Shown in pieces: positions 24,431 through 32,741 of a stretch of 45,145 bases of DNA. The position numbers and the translations under genes were made by a program. Numbering within the stretch: position 1 is the stretch's first letter; each line of letters starts with the position of its first letter. This stretch comes from Sandaracinus sp. (GTDB lineage: Bacteria > Myxococcota_A > Polyangia > Polyangiales > Houyiibacteriaceae): the NCBI GenBank assembly GCA_002699025.1, contig PABA01000184.1, forward strand, positions 1 through 45,145, read 5' to 3'. The notes under the pieces are model-generated. The model was not told where the DNA came from. It worked only from the letters and a program-made list of their open reading frames with translations, and searched no databases.

Positions 24431-25411
24431 GTGCCCCGCTCCTTCCGCGCCGCCGTTCCCGAGGACGCGCCCGTCCTGGCGGCCCTCTTCCACGCCGCCG
24501 TCCACGCCCTCCCCGACGCGCTCTACGGCCCGGCCGCGCGTGAAGCCTGGGCCCCGACGCCGCCCGACGCGGAGGCCTTCGCCCGGCGCATCCGCCGCGC
24601 TCCGCCGCTCCTGGCGCTCGAGGACGGGCAGCCCGTCGGCTTCATGACCCTCGAGCCGGACGGCCACCTCGACCTGGCCTACGTCCACCCGGACCACCAG
24701 CGCCGAGGCGTGGCGAGCGCGCTCCACGCCCGGCTCCTGGAGGACGCCCGACGCGCCGGCCTCGCCCGCGTCCACACGGAGGCCTCCCGCGCGGCGCGGC
24801 CCTTCTTCGAGGCGCGCGGCTGGGTCGCCCGCGGGGTCGAGGCGGTCGAGCGCGCCGGCGTGCCCCTCGAGCGCTGGCGCATGGACCAGCGCCTCCGCTC
24901 CTTCCGGGAGGCCCGCCGCGTCTTCCTCGTCGGCAACTCCGCCGCCGGCAAGTCCACGCTCGCCGCCCGCCTCGCCCGCGCCCTCGGCCGCCCGCGCGTC
25001 GACCTCGACGAGGTGGCCTTCCTCGACCAGCAGGGCACGCGCCGCCCCCTCGCCGACTCCTGCGCGCTCGTCGAAGCGCGCCCCGACGCGGCGACGGCGA
25101 TCATCGAGGGCTGCTACGCGGACCTCATCGAGGCGCTCGCCGGGCCGCGCGACCACCTCGTCTGGCTCGACCTCGACCTCCCGCGCTGCCTCGAGCACGC
25201 CCGCGCCCGCCCCTGGGAGCCGCACAAATGGCCGAGCGCCGAGGCCCAGGACGCCTTCCTGCCGAAGCTCCTCGCGTTCATCGCGAGCTACCCGGAGCGC
25301 GACGACCCGACGGGCCGACCCGCGCACGCCGCGCTCTTCGAGCGCTTCCCCGGCGCGCGCGAGCGCCACGACACCCGCCCGCCCGAAGGCAGCGTGGAGA
25401 CGGCGCCGTAG
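24431..25411 (+). CDS. GNAT acetyltransferase fused to a P-loop kinase-like domain
   Basis: A 326-residue two-domain protein. Residues 1-150 are a GNAT N-acetyltransferase: FRAAVPEDAPVLAALFH, LDLAYVHPDHQRRGVASAL (acetyl-CoA loop near 86-95) and ARPFFEARGWVARG. Residues 163-326 are an adenylate-kinase/shikimate-kinase-like NTPase with Walker A GNSAAGKST (168-176), then VDLDEVAFLDQQG, AIIEGCYADLIEAL, LVWLDLDLPRCLEHAR. The GTG at 24431 is chosen because earlier in-frame codons lie in the 42-bp repeats. The substrate of either half is unknown. It converges with the complex I operon. Confidence 0.87.
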   Translation: MPRSFRAAVPEDAPVLAALFHAAVHALPDALYGPAAREAWAPTPPDAEAFARRIRRAPPLLALEDGQPVGFMTLEPDGHLDLAYVHPDHQRRGVASALHARLLEDARRAGLARVHTEASRAARPFFEARGWVARGVEAVERAGVPLERWRMDQRLRSFREARRVFLVGNSAAGKSTLAARLARALGRPRVDLDEVAFLDQQGTRRPLADSCALVEARPDAATAIIEGCYADLIEALAGPRDHLVWLDLDLPRCLEHARARPWEPHKWPSAEAQDAFLPKLLAFIASYPERDDPTGRPAHAALFERFPGARERHDTRPPEGSVETAP

Positions 25412-25469
25412 AGCTCGCGGGCTCGCGCCTTCCCCGCTCGGACGGCGCTCACGCCCCCCGAGACGCGTG

Positions 25470-25500
25470 ACGCCGCCGCTCCCGGTCGGGAGGGCGGCGT
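25470..25500. terminator. Bidirectional hairpin between convergent genes
   Basis: ACGCCGCCGCTCCCG and CGGGAGGGCGGCGT, separated by two bases, form a strong stem midway between the fusion gene and nuoI. No U-tract is present on either side. It could stop both transcripts. Confidence 0.6.
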
Positions 25501-25545
25501 CGCGTTCCGTCGAGCGGAGCGCCAGGTCGAGAGACCCGGCCCCCT

Positions 25546-26139
25546 TCAGTGACCCTGCTCGCGGGTCACGCCCGGGTGCGTCGGGTCGCCCGGCTCGTGC
25601 CGCGGGTTCCCCGAGAGGTACGTCCCGTCACGGCCCGGCAGGTTCAGGAGAACCTCCTTGCCGTAGAGGAAGTGCCCGCGCTCGGTCGACGGCGGCATGT
25701 GCATGCCCGTGTCCATGCGGATCGCGTCGCAGGGGCAGGCCTCGACGCAGTAGCCGCAGAAGATGCAGCGGAGCTCGTCGATGATGAACTTCGCCGGGTA
25801 GCGCTCGTAGCCGTAGCGCGGATCGTCCGGCTCGTACTCGGCCGGCTCGATGTGGATGCACTGGGCCGGGCAGGCCGTGCTGCAGCAGAGGCACGCCACG
25901 CAGCGGGGCGAGCCGTCGGCGCGCTGCGTCAGCCGGTGGATGCCCCGGAAGCGCGGCGGGTACTCCCGCTTCTCCTCCGGATAGCAGACCGTGGCGATCT
26001 CCTTCTTCTCCTCGGGACCGAACGTGTTCTTGAAGAAGCGGCCCATCGTCTTGCCGAGACCCTTCGCGATCTCCGGCACGTAGCTCGCCTCGGCGAGCGT
26101 GCGCTTCTTGCGTTCGAGGACCTTGACGCCTGCAGCCAT
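25546..26139 (-). CDS. nuoI: NADH-quinone oxidoreductase subunit I
   Basis: A 197-residue iron-sulfur subunit of complex I that passes electrons between the peripheral arm clusters and the quinone site. Two ferredoxin motifs, [15 protein letters not shown] and [16 protein letters not shown], each give a 4Fe-4S cluster (N6a/N6b). An N-terminal extension of about 40 residues and the C-terminal tail (ending [11 protein letters not shown]) frame the core. The ATG at 26139 has AGGAA upstream. It is the last gene of the operon here, so nuoJ to nuoN must lie elsewhere. Confidence 0.97.
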   Translation of the reverse strand: MAAGVKVLERKKRTLAEASYVPEIAKGLGKTMGRFFKNTFGPEEKKEIATVCYPEEKREYPPRFRGIHRLTQRADGSPRCVACLCCSTACPAQCIHIEPAEYEPDDPRYGYERYPAKFIIDELRCIFCGYCVEACPCDAIRMDTGMHMPPSTERGHFLYGKEVLLNLPGRDGTYLSGNPRHEPGDPTHPGVTREQGH

Positions 26140-26165
26140 GAGTCGTTCCTGGGGCGCGGAGGGGC

Positions 26166-27575
26166 TCAGGTCCAGAGGAGGACCAGGATGCCCGTGACGA
26201 GGATGTTGATGAGGGAGAGCGGGAGCAGCCCCTTCCAGCAGAGCTGCATCAGCTGGTCGTAGCGGAAGCGCGGCAGCGTCCAGCGGATCATCAGCTGGAG
26301 CCACATCAGCACCACGACCTTGAAGAGGAAGAAGAGCACCTGGATGAGCAGCACGGCCCAGTGCTGGAGCAGGAACTGATCGGTGATCACCCACTCGGTC
26401 ATGGGGACCGTCAGCTCCCAGGTGCCGGGCAGGTCGAAGCCGCTCCGGTAGAGGAAGGGCACGTCCCAGCCGCCGAAGAAGAGCACCACGGCGAGCGCCG
26501 CGAGCACGACCACCTCGATGAACTCCCCGGTGAAGAACATGCCGAACTTCATGCCGGAGTACTCGGTGAGGTAGCCGCCGACGAGCTCGCTCTCGCCCTC
26601 CGGGACGTCGAAGGGGATGCGCTTGGTCTCGGCGATCGCCGCGAAGAGGTAGAGGATCGACGCGATGGTCAGCGGCGGGATGAAGAAGCCCCACCAGCCG
26701 TGCTCATGCTGCCAAGCGGCCATGTCCTCGAGGCGCAGCGAGTCGTAGATCATGAAGCAGGGCACGATCGTGAGGCCGAGCGCCACCTCGTAGCTGACCA
26801 TCTGGCTGGCGGCGCGGATGCCGCCCATCAGCGAGAACTTGTTGTCCGAGGCGTAGCCCCCCACGGCGGCGCCGATGACGCCCGTGCCCGCGGCCGCGAA
26901 GATGAAGAGGATGCCGACGTTCAGGCTCGCCACCTGCATCGGCACGGCCGTCGCGATGATCTCCCCGTCGCGCGGGACGACCTGGTCCCAGTACTCGAGG
27001 TAGAGCGTGTCCGCGAAGGGGATGACGGCGAAGGAGATGATCGCCGGGATGACGGTGATGATCGGCGCGATCGAGAAGAGGAACTTGTCCGCCTTCGGGG
27101 GCGTGAAGTCCTCCTTGAAGATCATCTTCACGGCGTCCGCGGCCGGGTGGAGCAGGCCGAGGAGCGCGAGCTTGCCGCCGCTGTCGACGATGCCCTTGTG
27201 GAGCTTGTGCCCCAGGCGGAGCAGCACGCCCGCGATGCCGAAGCCGATGACGGCCAGGTAGAAGGTCTCGGCGTCCTGCCCCGCCACCGTCTCGATGCCG
27301 AAGAGGCCCATCAGGACCAGCGTCAGGATCGCGAGCCCGGCCGCGAAGAACGAGAGGAAGACCCCCGCCTCCATCGGCTTGAGCGACGCGCGGAAGAGCC
27401 CGACGACGCCGCGGGGCAGCGGGATGTGCGCGCGGCGCGGCCCGACCCGGTCCTGGATCATCGCGCTCTGCCGGCGCTCGGCCCACACGAGCATGGGAGC
27501 GAAGGCGCCGACGACGACGGCGATGATGAAGAGGATCTTGAGGAGCGCGGCGAGAATGTGGCCGGAGATGTCCAT
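26166..27575 (-). CDS. nuoH: NADH-quinone oxidoreductase subunit H
   Basis: A 469-residue polytopic membrane subunit of complex I that forms the quinone-binding chamber with NuoB and NuoD. Family marks are [34 protein letters not shown]-type sequence (here [15 protein letters not shown]), [19 protein letters not shown], and [22 protein letters not shown]. The length exceeds the common 320-350 residues, with added sequence in several loops and between membrane spans. It sits 44 bp after nuoG and 26 bp before nuoI. Confidence 0.97.
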   Translation of the reverse strand: MDISGHILAALLKILFIIAVVVGAFAPMLVWAERRQSAMIQDRVGPRRAHIPLPRGVVGLFRASLKPMEAGVFLSFFAAGLAILTLVLMGLFGIETVAGQDAETFYLAVIGFGIAGVLLRLGHKLHKGIVDSGGKLALLGLLHPAADAVKMIFKEDFTPPKADKFLFSIAPIITVIPAIISFAVIPFADTLYLEYWDQVVPRDGEIIATAVPMQVASLNVGILFIFAAAGTGVIGAAVGGYASDNKFSLMGGIRAASQMVSYEVALGLTIVPCFMIYDSLRLEDMAAWQHEHGWWGFFIPPLTIASILYLFAAIAETKRIPFDVPEGESELVGGYLTEYSGMKFGMFFTGEFIEVVVLAALAVVLFFGGWDVPFLYRSGFDLPGTWELTVPMTEWVITDQFLLQHWAVLLIQVLFFLFKVVVLMWLQLMIRWTLPRFRYDQLMQLCWKGLLPLSLINILVTGILVLLWT

Positions 27576-27619
27576 CAGGCGTGTCTCGAATCAGCTCGGG
27601 GAAGCGGCGGTCGCGGCCC

Positions 27620-29248
27620 TCAGGCGGGCGCGCTCGCCTGGGCCTCGTCGCCCGCGGCGGGGGCGGCGGCGTCGTTCATGGCGGTGCGCACCTCTCCGGT
27701 GCGCGCGTAGGCGATGCCCTCGAGGCCGAGCTCCTGGGCGGCGGCGACGAGGGTCTTCCACGCGGGCTCGATCCCCTCGGGGGACGGAATCGCGCGGACG
27801 AAGTGCTGGTCGAGCCCCTTCGCGTTGCGGAAGGTGCCGAACATCTCGGCCCAGCTCGCGACGGGCACGGTCAGGCTGGCCACCGAGGGGAGCGGCCCCT
27901 CGTTCGCGGTCAGCACGATGACGTCGGCGAGGTTCTTCAGGGCGTCGAGGCTGCCCTCCTTCTCGCCGCCGATGGCGCCGAGCGCGAGCACGCTCTTCAC
28001 CTGGCCGGCGAGCACGTCGCCGACGAGGTCCTCGAGGTCCCCCGGGGCCTCGCCGAGCAGGGCCTCGGCCACCGCCGTGGCGCCCGCGCGGTTCGGGTTC
28101 GGGTCGGCGTGGCGGAGGATGTCGTCGCCCTCCCAGCCGATGTCCTCGGCCTCGCGCGCCGCGAGGTAGACGTGCTTCACGCCGAGCGCCTTCGCGACCT
28201 CGGCCAGCACGAAATTGTCCTCGCTCGCGTGGTGGGCGCTGAGCACCACCGCCAGGCTGCCCGCGTCGAGCCCCTTCAGGCGCGCGGCGAGCTCCTCGGT
28301 GGCCTCCTCCTGGAGGAGCTTCTCGGCGTCCTCGCCGCGCCCATCCACGGCCGTGACCACCCGATGCTCGTGCGCCTCCTGGTAGGTCATCATGCCGTCG
28401 TCGCACATCCAGAAGCCGTTGACCTGCTCGTTGTCGCGCGGGCGCAGCCGGTAGACCTTGCCGTAGCGCGGGTCGAAGTCGACGTGCGAGTTGCAGCCCG
28501 TCGCGCAGCCCGTGCAGATCCCGTCGACCGTCTTCAGGAACCAGACGCGGGCCTTGAAGCGGAAGTCGCGGCTCGTGAGCGCGCCCACGGGGCAGACGTG
28601 CTCGGTCATCAGCGTGTAGCGGTGGTCGAGCTCCCGGCCGGGGGCCAGGACGATCTCGTTCCGGTTCCCCCGCTCGCGCATGTCGAGCACGTGGTCCCCG
28701 ACCAGCTCGTCGCAGACGCGGATGCAGCGCGTGCACATGATGCAGCGCTCGGCGTCGTAGACGATCGTCGGCCCGAAGCGCACGCCCTTCGGCTTGTGCA
28801 CGGGCTCGGTGCGCTTGCGCTTCAGCGTGTGCTGGTGCTCCTCGTAGTAGTCCTGGAGCTTGCACTCGCCGGCCTGGTCGCAGATCGGGCAGTCGACCGG
28901 GTGGTTCAGGAGCAGGAACTCCTGCACGTGCGCCTGGGCCTGCTGGACCTCCGGGCCGACCGAGTCGACCTCCATGTCCGCCTGGGCGCCGGTCTGGCAC
29001 GCCGGCACGAGCTTCGGCTTCGTGTCCGGGACGTACTCCTTCTTCTTCTCGTCCCAGCGCAGCACGGGCATGGCCATCTGCCGCCCGCTCGTCACGTGCA
29101 CGAGGCACATGCGGCAGTTCGCGGCGATGCTCAGGCCCGGATGCCAGCAGTAGTGAGGGATCTCGATCCCCTGTCGCCAGGCGGCGCGGATGATCGTGTC
29201 GCCCGGCTCGAAGGGGATCTCCTGGCCGTTCAGCTTGAAGGTCGGCAT
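27620..29248 (-). CDS. nuoG: NADH-quinone oxidoreductase subunit G, short form
   Basis: A 542-residue iron-sulfur subunit of complex I. The N-terminal 2Fe-2S domain includes HYCWHPGLSIAANCRMC and KLVPACQTG. The His/Cys cluster N5 is in HPVDCPICDQAGECKLQD, cluster N4 in CIMCTRCIRVCDE with CPVGAL, and a further cysteine group in GICTGCATGCNSHVDF marks the start of the molybdopterin-oxidoreductase-like part. That part is only some 290 residues, whereas many NuoG proteins run to 700-900, so the C-terminal domain is shortened. The ATG at 29248 is preferred, giving MPTFKLNGQEIPFEPG; upstream in-frame codons look non-coding. nuoE and nuoF are not next to it. Confidence 0.95.
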   Translation of the reverse strand: MPTFKLNGQEIPFEPGDTIIRAAWRQGIEIPHYCWHPGLSIAANCRMCLVHVTSGRQMAMPVLRWDEKKKEYVPDTKPKLVPACQTGAQADMEVDSVGPEVQQAQAHVQEFLLLNHPVDCPICDQAGECKLQDYYEEHQHTLKRKRTEPVHKPKGVRFGPTIVYDAERCIMCTRCIRVCDELVGDHVLDMRERGNRNEIVLAPGRELDHRYTLMTEHVCPVGALTSRDFRFKARVWFLKTVDGICTGCATGCNSHVDFDPRYGKVYRLRPRDNEQVNGFWMCDDGMMTYQEAHEHRVVTAVDGRGEDAEKLLQEEATEELAARLKGLDAGSLAVVLSAHHASEDNFVLAEVAKALGVKHVYLAAREAEDIGWEGDDILRHADPNPNRAGATAVAEALLGEAPGDLEDLVGDVLAGQVKSVLALGAIGGEKEGSLDALKNLADVIVLTANEGPLPSVASLTVPVASWAEMFGTFRNAKGLDQHFVRAIPSPEGIEPAWKTLVAAAQELGLEGIAYARTGEVRTAMNDAAAPAAGDEAQASAPA

Positions 29249-29428
29249 CTCGCTCGGTGGGTCTGGGCCGTCGGGGCCGTGGTCTCTGGGGAAGTCTCGA
29301 GGTCCGGTCGGGTCCGACGCCGCGCGGGAGGGTACTCGATGCGCCGTCGCCTTCGAAGGGCTCCGCCGCCGCCGGGCCATTTGACCCGAGCGGCGCCGTG
29401 ACGCAACGGCCCGGCGCGGCTCAGGAGA

Positions 29429-30649
29429 TCAGCGGTCGCACTCGCCGCCGATCATGTTCACGGAGCCGAAGGTGGGGATGATGTCGGCGATCATGTCGCC
29501 GAGCAGCATCTCGCGCGCCGCCTGGAGGTTGAACCAGCAGGGCGGACGCACGCGGCAGCGGTAGGGCGTGCCGCTGCCATCGGAGACGAGGTAGAAGCCG
29601 AGCTCGCCGTTGCCGCCCTCGGTGAAGGAATAGACGGCGCCCTTCGGGCACTTCAGGCCCTCCATGACGAGCTTGAAGTGGGCGATCGTCGCCTCGATGG
29701 TCGTGTAGACCTCGCGCTTCTCCGGGAGGACGATGCGCGGATCGTCGACGTTCACGGGGCCCTCGTCGGGCATCTTCTCGAGGGCCTGCTCGATGATGCG
29801 GACCGCCTGCCGGACCTCCTCCATGCGCACCATGAAGCGGTCCCAGTTGTCGCCGTCCGTGCCGACCGGGACGTCGAAGTCGACGTCGCCGTAGGTCATG
29901 TACGGGAAGTCCTTCCGCACGTCGTAGGCGACGCCCGTGGAGCGGAGCACCGGTCCCGTCACGCCGAGGGCGAGCGCGCGCTCCTTGGTCAGGATGCCCA
30001 CGCCCTGCATGCGGTCCTGGAAGATCCGGTTCTTGAGCAGCAGCCCCTCGGCCTCGCCGACGACCTTGTGGATCTCCGGGATGATCGCGCGGACGTCGTC
30101 CTTGAAGCCGTCCGTGGGCGGCGCGGCCATGCCGCCGATGCGCCCGAAGCTGTGCGTCATCCGGGCGCCGGTCTCCTTCTCGAGGATGTCCCAGATCCAG
30201 TCGCGGACCTTGAGCAGCCAGAGGAAGGGCGTGAAGGCGCCGAGCTCCATGGCCGAGGCGCCGTTGCACGTGAAGTGGTCGCAGACGCGGCTGAGCTCGC
30301 CGAGGATGACCCGGTACCACTGGCAGCGCTCGGGCACCTCGATGTCGAGGAGCTTCTCGACGGCGAGGGCGAAGCCGACGTTGTTCAGCATCGGCGAGAC
30401 GTAGTTCAGCCGGTCCGCGTAGGGGAAGACTTGGGCCCAGGTGCCGCGCTCGCAGCTCTTCTCGAAGCCGCGGTGCAGGTAGCCGGGCTGGACGTCGACG
30501 TTCATGACCGTCTCGCCGTCCAGGTCCAGGACCATGCGGATGGTGCCGTGCATCGCGGGGTGCGACGGGCCCATGTTCAGGCGCATGGGATCGGCGGGGA
30601 TCTCCAGCGCTTCGTCGTCCAGCTCGAGGATCTCGTCAGCGGGTTCCAT
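29429..30649 (-). CDS. nuoD: NADH-quinone oxidoreductase subunit D
   Basis: A 406-residue 49-kDa-type subunit of complex I, a relative of NiFe-hydrogenase large subunits that holds part of the quinone site. Signatures are MRLNMGPSHPAMHGTIRMV, YLHRGFEKSCE, YADRLNYVSPMLNNVGFA, and the ending GSVNMIGGECDR. AAGG is well placed before the ATG. It is separated from nuoC by 74 bp and from nuoG by 180 bp, with no fused C and D. Confidence 0.98.
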   Translation of the reverse strand: MEPADEILELDDEALEIPADPMRLNMGPSHPAMHGTIRMVLDLDGETVMNVDVQPGYLHRGFEKSCERGTWAQVFPYADRLNYVSPMLNNVGFALAVEKLLDIEVPERCQWYRVILGELSRVCDHFTCNGASAMELGAFTPFLWLLKVRDWIWDILEKETGARMTHSFGRIGGMAAPPTDGFKDDVRAIIPEIHKVVGEAEGLLLKNRIFQDRMQGVGILTKERALALGVTGPVLRSTGVAYDVRKDFPYMTYGDVDFDVPVGTDGDNWDRFMVRMEEVRQAVRIIEQALEKMPDEGPVNVDDPRIVLPEKREVYTTIEATIAHFKLVMEGLKCPKGAVYSFTEGGNGELGFYLVSDGSGTPYRCRVRPPCWFNLQAAREMLLGDMIADIIPTFGSVNMIGGECDR

Positions 30650-30723
30650 CGTCTGCCTTCAAGGAGGGAAATCGAAACGGTGCGAAAAGGCGGGGCGGGG
30701 GATCCGGGTCCGGATGGCCGGGC

Positions 30724-31443
30724 TCAGGCCCCGGCGGCCGTCTCCTCGGCGGGCGGCTCGTCCTTCTTGGACGCGAGCTCGCGCGCCTCTTCCTCGGCGG
30801 CGTCCGAGTCCGAGAGGCTCCGGCGCTGCCCCTGCTGGAGGCCGATCGAGGGCGAGACCTGCTCGTCCCGGCCGGCGAGCCGCTCCTCCCAGTCGATCCG
30901 AGCGAAGGGCTGGCCCTCCTCGATGCCGAAGGGCGGGAGCTTCAGCGTGTCGTCCACGTCGCGGTACTCGACGAGCGGCTGCACGCGGTCGATGGGGTAG
31001 TCCTTGCGGAGCGGGAAGCCCTCGAACTCCTCGTACATGAGGATGCGGCGCAGGTCCCGGTGCCCGTCGAAGCGGATCCCGAACATGTCCCAGATCTCGC
31101 GCTCGGCCCAGTTGGCGCCGGCCCAGACTCCGCAGAGCGTCGGGCAGGCCTCGCCGTCCTTCACGCGGGTCACGACGCGGACGCGATGCTTGAGCTCCAT
31201 GGAGCGCGCGAGGAGCACGACCTCGAAGCGGGGCTCGCCCTCGGCTTCGCGCTCCGGGAAGTCCACGGCGGTCAGATCGCAGAGCAGCATCTGACACTTC
31301 TCGTCGTCCCGGAGGAAGGTGGCGACCTCGACCCACTTCTTCAGCGGGACCCGCACCTCCTCGTCGCCGCGGAACTCGCTCGTCTCGAGGATCACCTTTT
31401 CCCCGAGCTCCTTCTTCAGGCGCTTGACGACCTTCTTGCTCAC
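30724..31443 (-). CDS. nuoC: NADH-quinone oxidoreductase subunit C
   Basis: A 239-residue 30-kDa-type peripheral subunit of complex I. It contains the family region ANWAEREIWDMFGIRFDGH with LRRILMYEEFEGFPLRKDYP. The N-terminus is Lys-rich (SKKVVKRLKKELGEK) and the C-terminal ~40 residues are charged and low-complexity (SDSDAAEEEARELASKKDE). It starts at a GTG that overlaps the stop of nuoB by 4 bases. Confidence 0.96.
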   Translation of the reverse strand: MSKKVVKRLKKELGEKVILETSEFRGDEEVRVPLKKWVEVATFLRDDEKCQMLLCDLTAVDFPEREAEGEPRFEVVLLARSMELKHRVRVVTRVKDGEACPTLCGVWAGANWAEREIWDMFGIRFDGHRDLRRILMYEEFEGFPLRKDYPIDRVQPLVEYRDVDDTLKLPPFGIEEGQPFARIDWEERLAGRDEQVSPSIGLQQGQRRSLSDSDAAEEEARELASKKDEPPAEETAAGA

Positions 31444-32021
31444 GACTCTCCCTCACCGCTCGGCGTGGTCGCCGTCGGGCGCGCCTTCTTGGCGCGGAGC
31501 TGGGCCAGGCCGGGCACCTCGCGCGGGGGCACGGTCACCGGCTCGCGGGTGCCCTTCTGCACCTTCTCCATGAGGAGCATGAGCCCGTCGAGGACGGCCT
31601 CGGGGCGGGGCGGGCAGCCAGGGATGTACACGTCGACCGGGACGATCTTGTCCACGCCCGGAATCGTCGTGTAGTTGTCGTAGAAGCCGCCGCAGCTCGC
31701 GCAGGTACCGAACGCGACGACCCACTTGGGCTCCGTCATCTGCTCGTAGATGCGCTTGAGAACGGGGCCCTGCCGCTGGCTGATCGTGCCGACGACCCAG
31801 AGCACGTCCGACTGGCGCGGGCTGAAGCGCGGCGCCTCGGCGCCGAAGCGCGCGATGTCGTAGCGCGGGGACGCGACGGCGAAGAACTCCATGCCGCAGC
31901 ACGCCGTGGCGAACGGGTACTGGAAGAGCGAATACTTGCGCGCCCAGCCGAGGAGCGCGTCGAGCTTGGTGGTGATGATCCCTTCGGAGAGATTCCCACC
32001 GACGACCTTCATTTCTCCCAT
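31440..32021 (-). CDS. nuoB: NADH-quinone oxidoreductase subunit B
   Basis: A 193-residue subunit carrying cluster N2, the last iron-sulfur centre before quinone. The ligands sit in FATACCGMEF, GTCASCGG and IPGCPPRPE. Two starts are close: ATG 32021 with AAGGGAG at good spacing (used here, overlapping nuoA by 13 bp), or ATG 32012 with the usual 4-bp overlap. The C-terminus (KKARPTATTPSGEGES) extends past the core. Confidence 0.97.
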   Translation of the reverse strand: MGEMKVVGGNLSEGIITTKLDALLGWARKYSLFQYPFATACCGMEFFAVASPRYDIARFGAEAPRFSPRQSDVLWVVGTISQRQGPVLKRIYEQMTEPKWVVAFGTCASCGGFYDNYTTIPGVDKIVPVDVYIPGCPPRPEAVLDGLMLLMEKVQKGTREPVTVPPREVPGLAQLRAKKARPTATTPSGEGES

Positions 32022-32368
32022 TCGAGCGCTCCCTTCTTCCAGGCGTAGACGAGCGTCACGCCGAGGATGGTGAGGAACAGCAGCATCTCGACGAAGCCGA
32101 ACCAGCCGAGCTCCCGGAAGAGGCTGGCCCACGGGTAGAGGAAGACCGCCTCGATGTCGAAGACCACGAAGAGGATGGCCGTCAGGTAGAACTTGACGCT
32201 CATCCGCAGGTGCGATGCGCCCGTCGTGTTCGACCCCGACTCGTACGGGAGCATCTTCTCGGGCGTCGGCTTCTTCGGGCCCGCCAGCGAGGTGGCGGTG
32301 AACATGCCGAGGGCCACCGCGGAGGCGACGATCAGGAGGATCAGGACCGGCAGATAGACGGGGAACAT
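32009..32368 (-). CDS. nuoA: NADH-quinone oxidoreductase subunit A
   Basis: A 119-residue membrane subunit with three hydrophobic spans (LPVLILLIVASAVALGMF, FYLTAILFVVFDIEAVFLYP, VEMLLFLTILGVTLVYAW). The loop between the first two contains PYESGSNTTG, at the site where other NuoA proteins have a conserved ECG; here Cys is Ser. It opens the nuo operon and lies divergent from the AGCS transporter. Confidence 0.97.
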   Translation of the reverse strand: MFPVYLPVLILLIVASAVALGMFTATSLAGPKKPTPEKMLPYESGSNTTGASHLRMSVKFYLTAILFVVFDIEAVFLYPWASLFRELGWFGFVEMLLFLTILGVTLVYAWKKGALEWEK

Positions 32369-32511
32369 GGCGTGGGCTCGTCGGGCGGCGGCTGAGGCCG
32401 CGCGCTGCGTCTTGGCCGGCGTGGAGCCGGCCGCATGTGAAAGGCTCGAGCGGGGCGCGGGCCCGCGCGGAAGGGCGCGGGGGAGGCCACAAAGGCCCGA
32501 GTTTCTGTGGG

Positions 32512-32540
32512 CTTCTAGCGTTAGGGGGGGTGGCTGTCAA
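32512..32540 (-). promoter_or_regulatory. Candidate sigma70 promoter of the nuo operon
   Basis: On the minus strand TTGACA (32535-32540) is followed after exactly 17 nt by TAGAAG (32512-32517). Transcription would start near 32505 and leave a leader of about 137 nt before nuoA. The rest of the 32369-32741 gap is GC-rich with no other recognised element; the promoter of the divergent transporter gene is not identified. Confidence 0.6.
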
Positions 32541-32741
32541 TCACGCTCGCCCAGGCTCGGGCGAGGGCGTGAGGACGCGCCATCGTGGCGTTTCGGTCCG
32601 CTGGAACGGCGGGGTCGGATATGCGATGGTCCGGCGCCGTCGGGGGGCGGATCCGCGAGCCCGGGTGCCCCGCCGTCGCCTGGCCGGCCGCGACCCTCGC
32701 CGGCGATCGGCCTCTGGCACGCCCGACGCCTCGTCTCGCCC

